64,000 bases of DNA from the NCBI RefSeq assembly GCF_030704535.1, contig NC_081821.1, positions 7,269,001 through 7,333,000 on the forward strand, in the 5' to 3' direction. Source of the DNA: Vitis vinifera. Lineage: Eukaryota > Streptophyta > Magnoliopsida > Vitales > Vitaceae. The notes under the pieces are model-generated. The model was given only the letters and a program-made list of their open reading frames with translations. It had not been told where the DNA came from and searched no databases. The translations under genes were made by a program, and so were the position numbers. Below, piece by piece: positions 13,443 through 24,830 of the stretch (positions are counted from its first letter, which is position 1; every line of letters begins with the position of its first letter).

Positions 13443-14453
13443 TTAGAAGCCCCTCAGTGTTTGGATGATGGTGTTGTGCCATGGGTCTGAGATGTGCTGC
13501 AAGAGGTTGTCAAATGGCCCTTTTCCAGTCACGTTGTGTTGAACAATAAACCCCAGGAATGCCAACATTGCTAATCTCCCTGAGAAATGGATATTCACTC
13601 AAGATTAGCACAATTCTATAAAACAAAGTAATAGTTCTGAGCAGGGTTGTTAGAGCAATTTTTCTTTTTACCGTTAGCAAGTTCCTTTTCCTTGGCCTCC
13701 TCAGTTGGTGCAAAGTTCAGGGGGTTGAAAATACCACCGGGGTAACCCACCTCATTGGGAGGTAAGCTGTAGTTCTTGAAAATGGGGTCCTGGTTCACAC
13801 TTCCTGGGTTCTTGATGTCCTGCCACCTTCTGATCTCGACGTAGTGGAACAAGATGAACTCGATCACAAAGAGGGTAGAAGATGATGCGAAGTACTCCGC
13901 TTTCCCTGCATCATACCACTGGGGGGCATTGATGATCCCTATCTTTGTAAAAACTTCCGGCAGCAGCATTCCGGCAACCCCTAACATCGCCCATCTACTG
14001 TTCACAAGCTCAGCCTGCACGTACCATTTCAAGTTCTCGGGGTCCTCCGCAAGCCCCAGAGGATCAAAACCATTGTCACCAGGAAGACTGCACCCAACCA
14101 ACAAACATTTGTTTCAGTTGAACTGGTCACAACACCAGGATTCATCAAAGTTTCACACAAATAATGCTTGGTCACTTTGTCAAAAGTTCGGAGTTGCGAC
14201 TTAAGCAGATAATAGAGATTATAGATTGAGTTGGGTGGCAAATTTACCTTCCATCGAGGTAAGATGGGGAAGACAGGCCGGGCAACCACTCCCCTTTCTT
14301 GGCCTCCACCTTGAAGGACCTGTATGACGAAGAGGTCATGGGTTTTACAGATACTTCTCGACCCAGTTTACCGGAGGACCCAGTGAGGAACCTCGATTTG
14401 GAGGCGCATGGCCGGAAGACGGCGGCGGAAGCTTGGGTGGTGACAGTGGCCAT
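13443..14453 (-). CDS. LHCA4: photosystem I chlorophyll a/b-binding protein Lhca4
   Basis: Minus-strand exons 14248-14453, 13672-14087 and 13443-13579 join to 252 aa, the usual Lhca4 length. Residues 1 to about 50 form a Ser/Thr/Lys-rich chloroplast transit peptide, and mature sequence starts near KKGEWLPGL. The three-helix LHC fold is clear: helix B motif [17 protein letters not shown] (residues 94-110), a central helix [16 protein letters not shown], and helix A with EKELANGRLAML. Asn98 sits where most LHC proteins have His as the chlorophyll-603 ligand. This substitution is known in Lhca3/Lhca4 and underlies the red-shifted chlorophylls of the PSI antenna. Lhca4 pairs with Lhca1 in the thylakoid LHCI belt. 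Light-type promoter elements lie about 200-330 bp upstream. No defect is seen, and it appears functional. Confidence 0.96.
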
Positions 14454-14655
14454 ATTTTCCGACCTGAATTCCGGGGGAGAGATGCGGGTTGTGACTTGTG
14501 AGGGATGTGGTTAGACTCTGAATAAATGTTTTGTGCATGCATTTGTATTTCATTTCAATGTAGGTTTTGTGGCTCATGTTGGTTTGGTGGATTTTTGGGA
14601 GTTGAACGGCTGAGATGTGTTTGCAGGGTTTGATCGGCCAATGGGAATAAGTAAC

Positions 14656-14783
14656 CCTTATCCCTTATCTGGATTCCATATCCACAAATCTATTTCTCTG
14701 TCCCCGTTGGTTCCAAAAGGATCCGTTGGGTCCATTTTATGCCACCTAGGAAGATTTTTTGAATCAGATGTTATCCCACGTGG
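14656..14783 (-). promoter_or_regulatory. light-responsive elements upstream of Lhca4 (I-boxes and G-box)
   Basis: On the minus strand a core CCACGTGG G-box (14776-14783) is directly followed by GGATAA, giving CCACGTGGGATAA. Nearer the gene, two GATAAG I-box cores lie back to back (AGATAAGGGATAAGGG, about 14656-14670). The combination of G-box and I-box is a well-known conserved module of light-regulated nuclear photosynthesis genes. Distance to the start codon is about 200-330 bp. Function is inferred. Confidence 0.65.
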
Positions 14784-15758
14784 AGTACTGGTTCTCCAAT
14801 TACCCCGCTACATGTGGTTGGTCCAGATTACATCTTAGCACAAGATCTTAGAGGGCGAACCATGATCTGGGCTTGGCCTCGGCCTTGGGCTGGGCAGGCT
14901 GTTCCAAACCCATTTGTTTGAGAGCTCAGCTGGCCCAAAGAAAAGATGGGAGTATTGAGTTTCAGTATGTTAGGACACAGAGCCCAACTACAAATGGGTC
15001 AAGACAAGCCTACTTTTCTGTATTACCTAAAAGCCCTCTCATTGGTAATAAAAATAACATATGTTTGAAACCTTCTCTGATAAGATTAAAAATCAAAATT
15101 TTTTTTTTCTTCAGAATTTAAAACATTTGAGGCATGCAGGGCCGGCAGAAGCACAAAAATTCTGCAGGAGTTGTGTGGTTTTCTGACTTTCTCATGCATT
15201 CAAGTTTGGTTATAATAGGATGGGTCAAATTTTGGAATTTTGAATGTGATATTCTTGAACATGTTTAAGTATATGGAGCTTTTTAAATTGCTATAATTCA
15301 TAGAAATGTTGCTTCTCTGATTCAACCATGAAAAGGGAGAAATTGGAACTCACAATAATATTGCCCAACACAAAACAGAACTGAAAGGACAAACTCATCC
15401 ATCATTCAGCAGACTTATTATTGATTAAAGCAAGGCTTCGTGTGAAGGAAAATACAAAACTTTTCTATTAGGAAACTAGAAAGAACGAAGGGGAAATATA
15501 TGCGATATCTCATTATATAAACTTACTAAGAACTATAGTGGCGGGTGGTAACTGCCCCACCACTGCCCATGTCCGGACTCTCCCTTTTAAAACAAGGGAG
15601 ACCAGAATCTACACTAAACTAACAGAGCCATTTTCTAAATTAAGCCCCTTTTCACTACTGCAATTGACCCGAACCAAACTTGACTGCTGACCCCTTCGTA
15701 TCTTTGTCTTGTACTCTTCTTCTACATTTAGGATACACCATTAAGCAAGTTTGGGGCT
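14784..15758. other. intergenic between Lhca4 and expansin
   Basis: Distal promoter of Lhca4 and 3' flank of the expansin gene, both on the minus strand. A stretch near 14870-15050 contains several GCCCA/TGGGC words. No gene or transposon end was recognised. Confidence 0.45.
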
Positions 15759-16741
15759 CTAGGTGAACTGTGACCCACTAAAGGTCTGGCCAAAGGACCA
15801 GCCAGCAGGGACAACATTGTTTGAGACAGCGGTTCGCCCATCGCTTAAGGTCACCTTGAAGGAGAGGCTCTGTCCGTTGAGGTAGGAGTTGCTTTGCCAG
15901 TTCTGACCCCAGTTCCTAGACATGGGTTGCCAACCTGTTTTTGACCCTTTGATGGAAACACTGTGGACATCACCAGCACCTCCAACGTTGGATATCAGTA
16001 CTAAGTTGAAGTAAGAATGGCCATTCATGGTGAACCTGATGCCTCCTTTCTTGATGCAGGGTACCCTACGGAAAAACAGGGGAAACAGAGAATTAATGCG
16101 GTAACAAACTGAGTAAAGACAAAACAAAGAGACCCATCTAGGCCACAGCACAAACAAACAAAAAAGGAAAAAGGAAAAAAAATTCCTACTGCATACCTTC
16201 TGTAGGAGACTGGAACAATCCCAGCTCTGTACTCTGCAATCCTTTCAAAGACAGGCTGAGAGAGGTCAAAATGTTGTTGGGGAGGGTTGCACCACCCTCC
16301 TGCATTGTTTGGGAGGGCATTGTTTGGAGGGCAGAAGTTGGTGGCTGTGACCGTAATAGAGCCAGAACGACACCACCTTGGGTCATTCGCACACCTAATC
16401 TCGAAACAAGCACCACAGCTCAACCCACTGTTGAATAAGGCTGTGCTCAAAGCTGCAGTGTTGGTCCCATATCCCTGGCTGTATAAGTTTCCATAACCAC
16501 AAGCCCCACCTGCATATAAGGGCAACAAATTAGTTATATAGAAAGGTGACTTGGGCACAGAAACATGGGATAGAACCAGACAGGACGCATATGAAGTTGT
16601 TTTAATCAACTTACCCATTGTTCCAGAGGCATCACCCCCTCCATAGAAAGTGGCATGAGCATCAGTCCAACCACCTGCATCCCCTTGAACAGATGAGAGC
16701 AGAGAGAATAACCCCACAAGCAGAAACCCAAGAAGAGACAT
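15759..16741 (-). CDS. EXPA: alpha-expansin (EXPA), 3 exons
   Basis: Minus-strand exons 16615-16741, 16197-16509 and 15759-16065 join to 248 aa, normal for an alpha-expansin. A signal peptide (residues 1-20, ending LSSVQG) directs secretion to the wall. The double-psi beta-barrel domain carries [15 protein letters not shown] (43-57), the CGACFEIRC cysteine region, TATNFCPPN and the HFD motif (122-124). The C-terminal binding domain has aromatic residues and ends [12 protein letters not shown]. Both introns sit at standard EXPA positions. Expansins loosen cell walls by a non-hydrolytic action at acid pH. The short [20 protein letters not shown] region resembles the EXPA2/EXPA8 subgroup; the exact orthologue is not assigned. 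Confidence 0.96.
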
Positions 16742-16907
16742 TTTCCTGCATAGAGAAGTGAGTTTTCAGTACAATTATTGTAACTCTCCCCAGCTTCAAC
16801 AACTTGGAGAAGAGAAAAATAGCTTCATATAGACCAACCTTGAGAGAGAGAAAGAGAGAAAGTGTGAAGAGGAGGATTTGTGGGGAAATGGGCAGGGTGT
16901 GGAGGGG

Positions 16908-16915
16908 TTTATATA
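16908..16915 (-). promoter_or_regulatory. TATA box of the expansin gene
   Basis: TATATAAA is read on the minus strand 167-174 bp before the expansin start codon. A CT-rich leader (about 16835-16865) lies between it and the start, a common plant arrangement. Confidence 0.6.
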
Positions 16916-19900
16916 GATGGTTGGAAGGGGCGCAAATAGTGTTTCCTTGGACAAAGTCACACGACCAACTGACACTTTCTTTAGGTGTAGGGACCTCAAA
17001 CCGCCATGGTGCAAGTGGGTTTTTTGTAATTCAAAACAAGCCACTTTTTCTTCAAACTACGTGGTTTTGAGTGTCTTTGTGTTGGAAATTATGAAGATTC
17101 ATTCAACTTGCGTTGTACTGTCACAGGTCCTGTAGTGGTTTCTGCAGTAAAACTGTCATGCCCACAAGAAGCCACCCACCATTTTATGCTACTATCTACC
17201 TATTTACTCCCTTTGCCACTTTCTGTTATCATTATCATTTTGGCATCTTCTTAGTTCTTACTACACTTCCTTGTAATTAAATTTTGACAATATATATTTG
17301 AAAAGCATATAACATAGGATAGGACCTGCATTCTATCAAATACAAATACCAGAGAATCAACTGCCCAAGCCAACTGTCTGGCTAAAATGCAACTTCACAT
17401 AGTACACCACTCCTTTTTGATAAAGGGTTATACCACAAGTTTTTCTTTTAAATGACTTTATGGTAATGGCAATGCCCTTTGTTATAGATCGAGTGGTAGA
17501 TCTGTAGATGCTTTGATACCCAAGATCACCGACCACATCTGCTTGGGTTCAAAAGCCTATCCCAAGTTCCAACCAACCAATTCTTGAATTTCTGTTTTGA
17601 TTTCTTGGTGATTGTAACATTGAGGTGTAGTAAATTTTGAGGTGTATACATGGCACCTTTTTCCTTTTATTGCCGACTCAGTATCATGCCAAGAGCCGAA
17701 CATTAGGACTTGGAAAGAATGTGAAAAGGCGAATGAATTAAATAGTGATTTGACTGAATTATCAAGTTGGGCAAAATCTCAGAGGCTGAAGAGCCTTTCC
17801 ATCCCCCTCATTCAATGTTATCCGTTTGGTAGAGAGAAGCACGTGGGTGATGTAGGTGATGACTGATACTGATGAGAAGTAGGCTGCCGCTACTGTTACA
17901 TTGGACCAACCCCCAAGAGCATGAGCCATCACCACCACCGCCACTTCATCCATGTTTCACTTCTCCTAATCCAAAAGGCTGCTAAAACTACTGCATCCTC
18001 TCTGCCAAATTCTCAATATTAAATTCAATGTAGGAGTATGGAATGACCGATAATCATGATTGTTCTCCACCCATACTCCGTTCCTTCTCTTTGGTGGTTT
18101 CTTAATAATACTTTTCCACTTGCTTTCTTGCTTTGTTTGTTTGTTATTTTTAATCCCCTGTCACAACATTTACGATATGTTTGATGGCATTCCTCTTTAT
18201 CATAAGGTCTGTAAAGCATTCTATTTTATTTTTTTATTTTCCTTGAATTGACATTTCTGAAGTGAATACGGGGAAGTAGCAGAAATTGGGGGGTGGAGTG
18301 GTGCCATGCATGTTCCTTGTGAAAGCAACTTGAAACAGGATCAGGGTCTCCCACGCGGGAGATGACCCTAAATTGGCTTCTTCTTCGTTCACTATTCAAA
18401 AGTCTTTTGGCTTCTCTCTTGAAATTTTCTTTTCCCTTATAATTCATTTCCTTCATGTCTGAAAGACCAAACTCTGGAAACAACCATGATAAGACACAAA
18501 ATAGACGGAATAAAATTGTTGATGACAGTTTCCTTTTTTCTCTACCTTATGAGTTATTTTCGTTCATCATCCCTTCAAATTATCATTTGCTTTGGTATAT
18601 TGATTATAGAGCCGTGTTTGTATTTCCCTAAAGATTAATTGCAAACAAAACCAGAATGAATTTTTCCTCCTTTCTAATTTCAGTTATTTTCCAAAACTTA
18701 ATGTTTGTTTGACCAGATTCCCATTTGTTATTAATTTTTTCGGCTGTTCTGTTACATGCTGATTGTCAAGATCTATCTTTGTTTACACCAAATCTTTGGT
18801 ACTTTGTCAACATTTCTCCCCTAATCACCGCCTGACAAAACCCTTCTAGTTTCTACGACAAATCAACCTGATTAGCCCTCAATCAAAGCAAGATTTCTGG
18901 AGAAAATTGTGGGTCTTAGCACCTTTTTCAATATCTAATTATATCACCACCCCATGCATGTACATTGTCGAGTGACTTTGCTCTCAAATTCAAAGTTTAC
19001 TGCTGTGGGCCAACTCCCTTTTAACTACCAGGTGCCCATACCTATCCCACCAAAAAGACAATTCTACACCCATAAATGACCCATTAATTCCACTGTTTAG
19101 CTGCTACACTAGAGGGCAGCATGGGCCAAAACCAATAACATTCAAAAAGCAGATTCAACTTTCAAGTTTCCTCTGTCCCTTACCTGCTAAATTTGAATTT
19201 AAAAGATTTGATCTACTAATGAGGGTGAGTCATCATTGAACACAGACAAAGTTCAACAGGTAGTTTGAAGGTGGAAATGATTGTGCAATGAAAGTTACTT
19301 CATCTGGGTATTAATAAATAAACTCCTTTAGGGTTGTGGAGTATGGAAGCATGCAGTAGTTTGTTAAAAAACTGAATGCATGCCCACGTTAAAGCTGCTA
19401 AAAGGGTCATTGATTCCCCACTTTTCATTGCTTAAGTTGGTGGCGTAAAGCTCTTAAGGTTCTCTGCATCATGGGTCATCATTTGCTTTAAGTTTTAAAC
19501 TGATCCTCCAAAGTTTGATAAGGTTATCGCGTAGATAAATATATCCGAGAAGGTGACATGTGTCTCAAGGATTCAAAATATGAACGGCTACTACGCTTCT
19601 AATACATGTAAGCTCAATTGGATCCATCTGCCGGTACGTGACAAGCTGCAGACATGGTAACATGGGCTCGTGATTCTGACTCTTCTCTGACCCACATTAC
19701 ATCCGCTATTTTGGACCGGCTTTTATGCATGACTTCAATAAGGGGAAAATTTTCATGGAATATGGAAATCAAGTAGTCGTAATCCATCTCAAAAATTCCA
19801 AGGCCATGCGTGGGGTTCATACTTGAAGCTCCCTGTGGAATCCAGGTTTAACTCATCTGCCGGTGTGAAAGGATTTTCATTTCTTGACGATCAGAATGGT

Positions 19901-20690
19901 CCGAGAAAACGAACAAAGATGATGACAAGGGGGTATGTACATACCCCGAGAAAAGGTGAAACAAAGCTCATGACAAGCCAAGTTCCATTTAAGTAAGCAT
20001 TTTGAAACAGAGATAGGTATAAGGTATCAAGGGAATTGACTTTTGAGAAAGCTCTTGGCTTCCGCCGAAGTAAGGCGAGTTTTGGGAAAAAATTTCGTCT
20101 TAGCCTCTGTGGATTGCTAAAGCATCTAAAGATAGAAAAAAAAAAGGGTAAGCATGAAACTTTTGAATGAGTCATTCCTTCACCGTGAAGAGAAGAACTC
20201 CTAAAAGTTCAAGACATGGTGGTGACCGGTGAAAACCACCTCTCATATCTAGACCCATGTCACTTGAAAAGGATACAAATTAGACTACTTTACTATTTTC
20301 AAATGAGCTTTTTCAAATTATACTTCCTTTATATTTTTATGTAATTTTCTTTTTAAAAAATTTCAAAAAAAAAATAATTCTTACGTAACGCAACTCTTGT
20401 TTACGAAGATCGGTTTGTCAGATTAAACGAAGCTTTATTTAAGATAACTTCTTGCTTTTTACTTTAGCCGAAATTAAAACTAAGCTTAAAGTCGTGATTT
20501 TAAAAAAATAATATTGGTATTGTAAAAGTTTTACCGGATAAAAAAGTACTTCTTCCATAAATCAAAATAAAGCTTGCAAAAGAAATAACATTTTTAAAAA
20601 TTTTATATTGAACTTTTTTTAAAATCATAAATTCTTTAAGTAAAATTAATTAAACATTTATAGATGCTTTTATTGATCTTAAACAAAGAA
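16916..20690. other. long intergenic region
   Basis: It holds the expansin promoter, then about 3.5 kb without a supportable gene on either strand. Open frames are short, overlap on both strands and show no family motif. A hairpin (TCTCCC-ACGC-GGGAGA, extended outward by AGGGT/ACCCT with a 2-nt bulge) lies near 18341-18368. From about 20280 the sequence becomes AT-rich. Confidence 0.45.
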
Positions 20691-20699
20691 TTTGGCTTT

Positions 20700-21330
20700 T
20701 CAAAAAGTTGAACCAAACAAGACTCATCCTTGTTCATTGGCTAATGGTTATTGGTCTTTGAAATGACCTTTAGACGGGCTTGTGTGGGTTTCTAACGAGG
20801 GCAAGCCTATTTTAGGCCCCATGGAGAATCAAGGTTCAGAGGACAAGCCCATGACAATATGGGCCACGCAACCGTGAGAGGCAAGATTGATAGATTGGAA
20901 AGAGAGGGCCCATGGCTTCCATCAAATTTTGTGGCCCATGAGGAGGGAATTAGCGGGCGCTCAAAGTGGTTAATAACTGGGCTTGAAACAGGCCAGGGCT
21001 TCGAGAATAGTGTGGCCCAAACCCAACTTCCCACATTCCCTTCAACTTAGTTATTTCAAATGAGATACAGTTCTAGTTTTATGATTTTATAGAAACTATA
21101 AATATTTTCCAATTGTATTTTTCATTTTAAGAATATTATACATATTTATCAATTCTAGTTTTATATTTTTACTAGTAATTATTGGTAAAAACCTAATAAT
21201 TGTATAATAATAAGTGGAAAACTTTTTTTTGATGATTTTTCAAAGAGTTTCAATTGTTTTTCAATTTTTGTAGGTGAGATAGGAAAGATATTGGTTTTCA
21301 GGAAGAAAAATAGAACCTGGGTTTCTATAT
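20700..21330 (+). repeat. copy 1 of a duplicated TGGGCC-rich segment
   Basis: This segment is homologous, in the same orientation, to 22510-23145. Shared landmarks run in the same order: TTGGCTAATG, GACCTTTAGAC, GCAAGCC, GGCCCCATGG, GGAAAGAGAG, GCTTCCATCAAA, AAGTGGTTAA, AACTGGGCTTG, GGCCCAAACCCAACT, GATGAGATACA-like words and a final AGGAAGA region. It contains many TGGGCC/AGCCCA words. The copies are clearly diverged. It may be a transposon fragment or a duplicated promoter region. Confidence 0.75.
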
Positions 21331-22509
21331 TTTTTTAAAATTAGAAATAAAAATGTAAAAAAATAAAAAAATAATTAAAAAAAAAATCAGTCAGTGATTA
21401 AATCAAGATTTAATAATGGGACCTAGTTTTTGATAACTTTCAATTTTTGACTAACTTGAAACTGAAGTTGTTAAAGTCACAATTTTTATAAAAAAAATAT
21501 TGATATGGTAAAATTTTTACTAATCATAAAAGAATTTATAATTTGAGGTAAAATAATTTTTTTTTTATCAAAAACAATATTTTTCTAATTTTCGTATTAA
21601 ATCTTTTTTAAGTCATAATTTCAAATCATATTCCAAATAACCCTTCCTTAAACTTATATAAGAGCGGGAAACTTTTAGAACCTCTAGGAAACATCCACTA
21701 GTGGGGGAGTATGGAAGGTTCTAGAGGAGTGAAGGAATGTTCACATATCTCTACACTAAGATGAAAGGTATAAAAAAAATATAAGACTTTCTTGAGAGTT
21801 TTAAAGACATCATGTAAATACTTGTACATAAACTTGTATATAACATTTGTATATGATGTTTTAGAGAATTCTTAATTTGTAAAGAACCTTTATAGTTTCA
21901 AAGAGTTTTTAAAGTGTTTATAAATAGGTAAAAATCTCATTTTATTAATACACCAAGTAAGTGGGCTTTCAAAGCAATGTCAAACATCATTTATGCAACA
22001 AAAACTTCCTTTTCTTTTCGGTGTTGCCTACGTGTGACTTCTAAACTTTTAAGTCATGTGGATACCTAACTTAATTAGCTAAGTGGGTTGATAAAGCTAA
22101 CTTAGCAATATCAAATGTCTTGAAGTTGTCTAAGTGTTAGGAGAAAGCTTAAGTAAGATTAGGGGAAGTCTAAGGTAGTGTTTGCTTTTTTTCTTAATTG
22201 TAAATAGAAATTTAATGTTTAATAGTATTAAGTATTAGATTGTTTATTTTTATTAAACATTAAAAGGTAAAGAAATTAACATATTACTTTTTCTATTTAT
22301 AAAAAGTTAAATATTTTGATTTTTTTCTATTCAGTAAAAAATTTATAATAAATCATAAAAAAATAGAAAAATAAACGATCTAAAGTCTTAAAACAAATTA
22401 TTTTAAGGTAAAAGTTAAAAAAAAAAACACGCTGGCTAATGTCATCAAACTTAACTAAACAAGTATAAAAAGTTTGATTAAATTTAAATAGAACTTTTGA
22501 CTTTTCAAA
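21331..22509. other. AT-rich spacer, possible LTR fragment
   Basis: This spacer separates the two duplicated segments. The part 21650-21970 has a TATAAATAGG-like word and a layout suggestive of an old LTR fragment, but I could not define ends. A further AT-rich foldback-like piece runs about 22172-22435. No gene is seen. Confidence 0.3.
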
Positions 22510-23145
22510 GTCAAACCACATAGGGATAAGTCATCGTTCTTCGTTGGCTAATGTGTACTGCGTTCAAGTGGACCTTTAGACAGGCCATGGTGGGTTTCCC
22601 ACAAAGGCAAGCCCGTTTTGTGGCCCCATGGGTTCTCAAGATTGGGATGACAAGCCCATAAAAATATGGGCAACGTAACTGTGAGAGCCCATGATTGGCT
22701 GGAAAGAGAGAGCCCATAGCTTCCATCAAACTTTGTGGGCTCTCAGCCCACAAGGAGTCAACTAGTGGGCACTGAAAGTGGTTAACAACTGGGCTTGCAA
22801 CAGGTCAGACTTGGAGAATGGTCTGGCCCAAACCCAACTGCCTACATTCACTGAACTGTTGTTTTCGGATGAGATACAATTCTACTTTTATTATTTTATA
22901 GAAATTATTAATATTTTCTAATTTTATTTTTAATTTTAAGAATATTCAAATATTTATTAATTCTAATTTTATTTTATTTACTTTTAATTAAAAGTTAAAA
23001 AATCAATAATTGTATAATTATAAGTAAGATAACTTTTTCTTTTTTTTTTTTAATTTGTCAATGAGTTTTAATGGCTTTCCAATGTTTGTAGGTGAGATTG
23101 GAAAGTTGTTTGCTTCAAGAAAGAAGAATAGAACGTGGATTTCTA
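22510..23145 (+). repeat. copy 2 of the duplicated TGGGCC-rich segment
   Basis: Homologous to 20700-21330, offset by about 1.81 kb. It lies directly upstream of the probable snoRNA-cluster promoter, so the copy may contribute site-II type elements to that promoter. Confidence 0.75.
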
Positions 23146-23167
23146 CTTTAAAATTTATTGGCATTGC

Positions 23168-23724
23168 ATATGGGCTTGATTTCTTTGATTAGTGGGCTTA
23201 AACAAATTGTTAAACAAAGCCCAAGCTAGACAGCCTTGAATAAGACAAGGGCATAATTGAAAAAGGCAAACAACATATGGAAATAATAATAATATTATAT
23301 AGAAAACATAAGGGCAAAGGGGCAAATTATTTCCTTCTTTTTCAGATCAACGGTTCTGATCTCACAGCGCTCGGTGTGTTATCATGCGCCGCCTCAATGT
23401 TCCTGCCCTAGTTCTCTCAACGGTATATATCTTAGCAGCTGGCACTCCGATCCCCAGATCCAGGGTAGATTATTAGGCCGACCCAATTAGGGTTCCTTCA
23501 TCGCTAGCGAAGGTTATCGATGGATTTCTTGAAAATGCTATTTGCTTTGTTCATCGAGTGCCATTGCTGATACCGGATTAGGGGTTTAGCCTTCTTGAAA
23601 CGATGTGATCTTTTGAACTTAGGGTTTTCCCTACTTTCCCCCCCTGTTTTCTGGGCTTTTGAGTCGATTCAAGATTTGTTTTTGTTTTATCAGTATGGCC
23701 TTTCTGATATCCACTTAGGGTTTT
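23168..23724 (+). promoter_or_regulatory. site-II and telo-box elements of a probable snoRNA-cluster transcript
   Basis: Three site-II cores (TGGGCT at 23171 and 23193; AGCCCA, its reverse, at 23218) are followed by a TATATAT word (23424) and telo-box words TTAGGGTT (23487), TTAGGGTTTT (23619) and TTAGGGTTTT (23715). In plants this pairing is characteristic of genes for ribosome biogenesis, including independent snoRNA clusters. The C/D-box candidates begin about 480 bp further on. The transcription start was not determined. Confidence 0.5.
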
Positions 23725-23943
23725 AGCCTGCATCGATCGTAAAAAGGTGCGATTTTCTTAAACAAATTCTTAGTTTATATGCTGGGGATATTTCTTTTGT
23801 TTTTCTTGGCTTTTGTTTTGATTAAACTCCCCACGTTTGTTTGTGGGATAGACCCATTGTCTCTATTAGCTTGCTACAAGGTTTTTTCTTTCTTTTTTTG
23901 CTTGCTTGTTTTCTGTTTCTGATGTTTTGGAGAATCAAGCATG

Positions 23944-24010
23944 TGCCTGTGATGGTTTTAAATATACTTTGAGGGTTATACCTATGAAAAGAATTTTAAT
24001 CTGAGGCGTA
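23944..24010 (+). ncRNA. weak C/D-box snoRNA candidate
   Basis: A box-C-like GTGATGG (23949-23955) and box D CTGA (24001-24004) are flanked by bases that can pair (TGCC with GGCG, with wobble extension). Internal words TTGA and TATGAAA could be D' and C'. The predicted guide has no rRNA match that I recognise. It is listed because it lies in the same cluster as three stronger candidates. Confidence 0.25.
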
Positions 24011-24205
24011 CTCTTTTTCTTGTGTTTTCAATTTTCTTGGCTACCTTAGTTTGGTTTTCTTTCCTCTTCTATTTTCTATTCTCCCAAACGGTCCTTCATG
24101 CAAGCTTTTGTTTTGTTTTAAAGATTGGATTTGTAAGGTATCATGCACTGTTGGAGATGGTATCATATTTTAGAAAAATGGCTTTGATTACATAATGGTG
24201 AGAGC

Positions 24206-24288
24206 ATGCAAGTGATGTTAAAGCAGACAGGGACATCTGCACTCTTTAGGAGATTGATGACTTGTTCTTGGGAATCTCTCTGATGCAT
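24206..24288 (+). ncRNA. C/D-box snoRNA candidate A (25S rRNA guide)
   Basis: The terminal stem is ATGCA (24206-24210) with TGCAT (24284-24288). Box C is GTGATGT (24212-24218, one off consensus), D' CTGC (24237-24240), C' TTGATGA (24254-24260) and D CTGA (24280-24283). The guide before D (TGGGAATCTC) and the guide before D' (AGACAGGGACA) are both complementary to the conserved 25S stretch GAGATTCCCACTGTCCCTG, at sites about 11 nt apart. This is a double-guide 2'-O-methylation snoRNA and a paralogue of candidate B. The 25S sequence is from memory. Confidence 0.72.
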
Positions 24289-24467
24289 TCCATATTTTTC
24301 TACAATGTCAAACAAATAATATGAGGCATTTCATATTTAGTCCTTTCTAATCTGATTATTTGAACCTATCTGATTGTAGGGTTGGGAAGGATGGTATGTT
24401 AATTTGATTCGTGTACAGTGAAATATTGGTTAGGTTGGTATTGGACTATCTGCTGGTATCAGTATGG

Positions 24468-24553
24468 TTGTGCAAGTGACGATATCAGACAGGGACATCA
24501 GCACCTCCAATGGAGAATGATGATTTGTCTTTGGGAATCTCTCTGATGCACAA
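24468..24553 (+). ncRNA. C/D-box snoRNA candidate B (paralogue of A)
   Basis: A perfect 7-bp terminal stem TTGTGCA/TGCACAA encloses box C GTGACGA (24476-24482, one off consensus), a degenerate D' CAGC (24499-24502), a perfect C' ATGATGA (24517-24523) and D CTGA (24543-24546). Both guides are the same as in candidate A, while the rest has diverged. This shows selection on guides and boxes after a local duplication about 262 bp apart. Confidence 0.75.
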
Positions 24554-24830
24554 GCATATTGCTTGATATACTTTCACTGTTAATATGAAAATTAGGTTAA
24601 TTTTCACATTATTTTTCAAATAATGTTTCTTAGCCTCTGCATTTGTGTGCAATTTAGCATATGCAACATGGTAATTATTGATTTTCAAACTCATTTTTTC
24701 ACATCAAAATGTACATTTGTGGGCTATTTTTAGTTTTGGAAGTTGTTTTTCACCCTTTTGGTGGCTTTGCTTGAGTGGGTTTTTCTTAATCTGTGAAGCA
24801 TTTGATGAGCACCTAAAACAGATACCATGG

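Noticed and set aside
18341-18368. Hairpin AGGGTCTCCC-ACGC-GGGAGATGACCCT as a terminator or microRNA precursor
   Set aside because: It is too short for a plant miRNA precursor, is not next to any gene end, and its stem has a bulge. It was kept only as a note.
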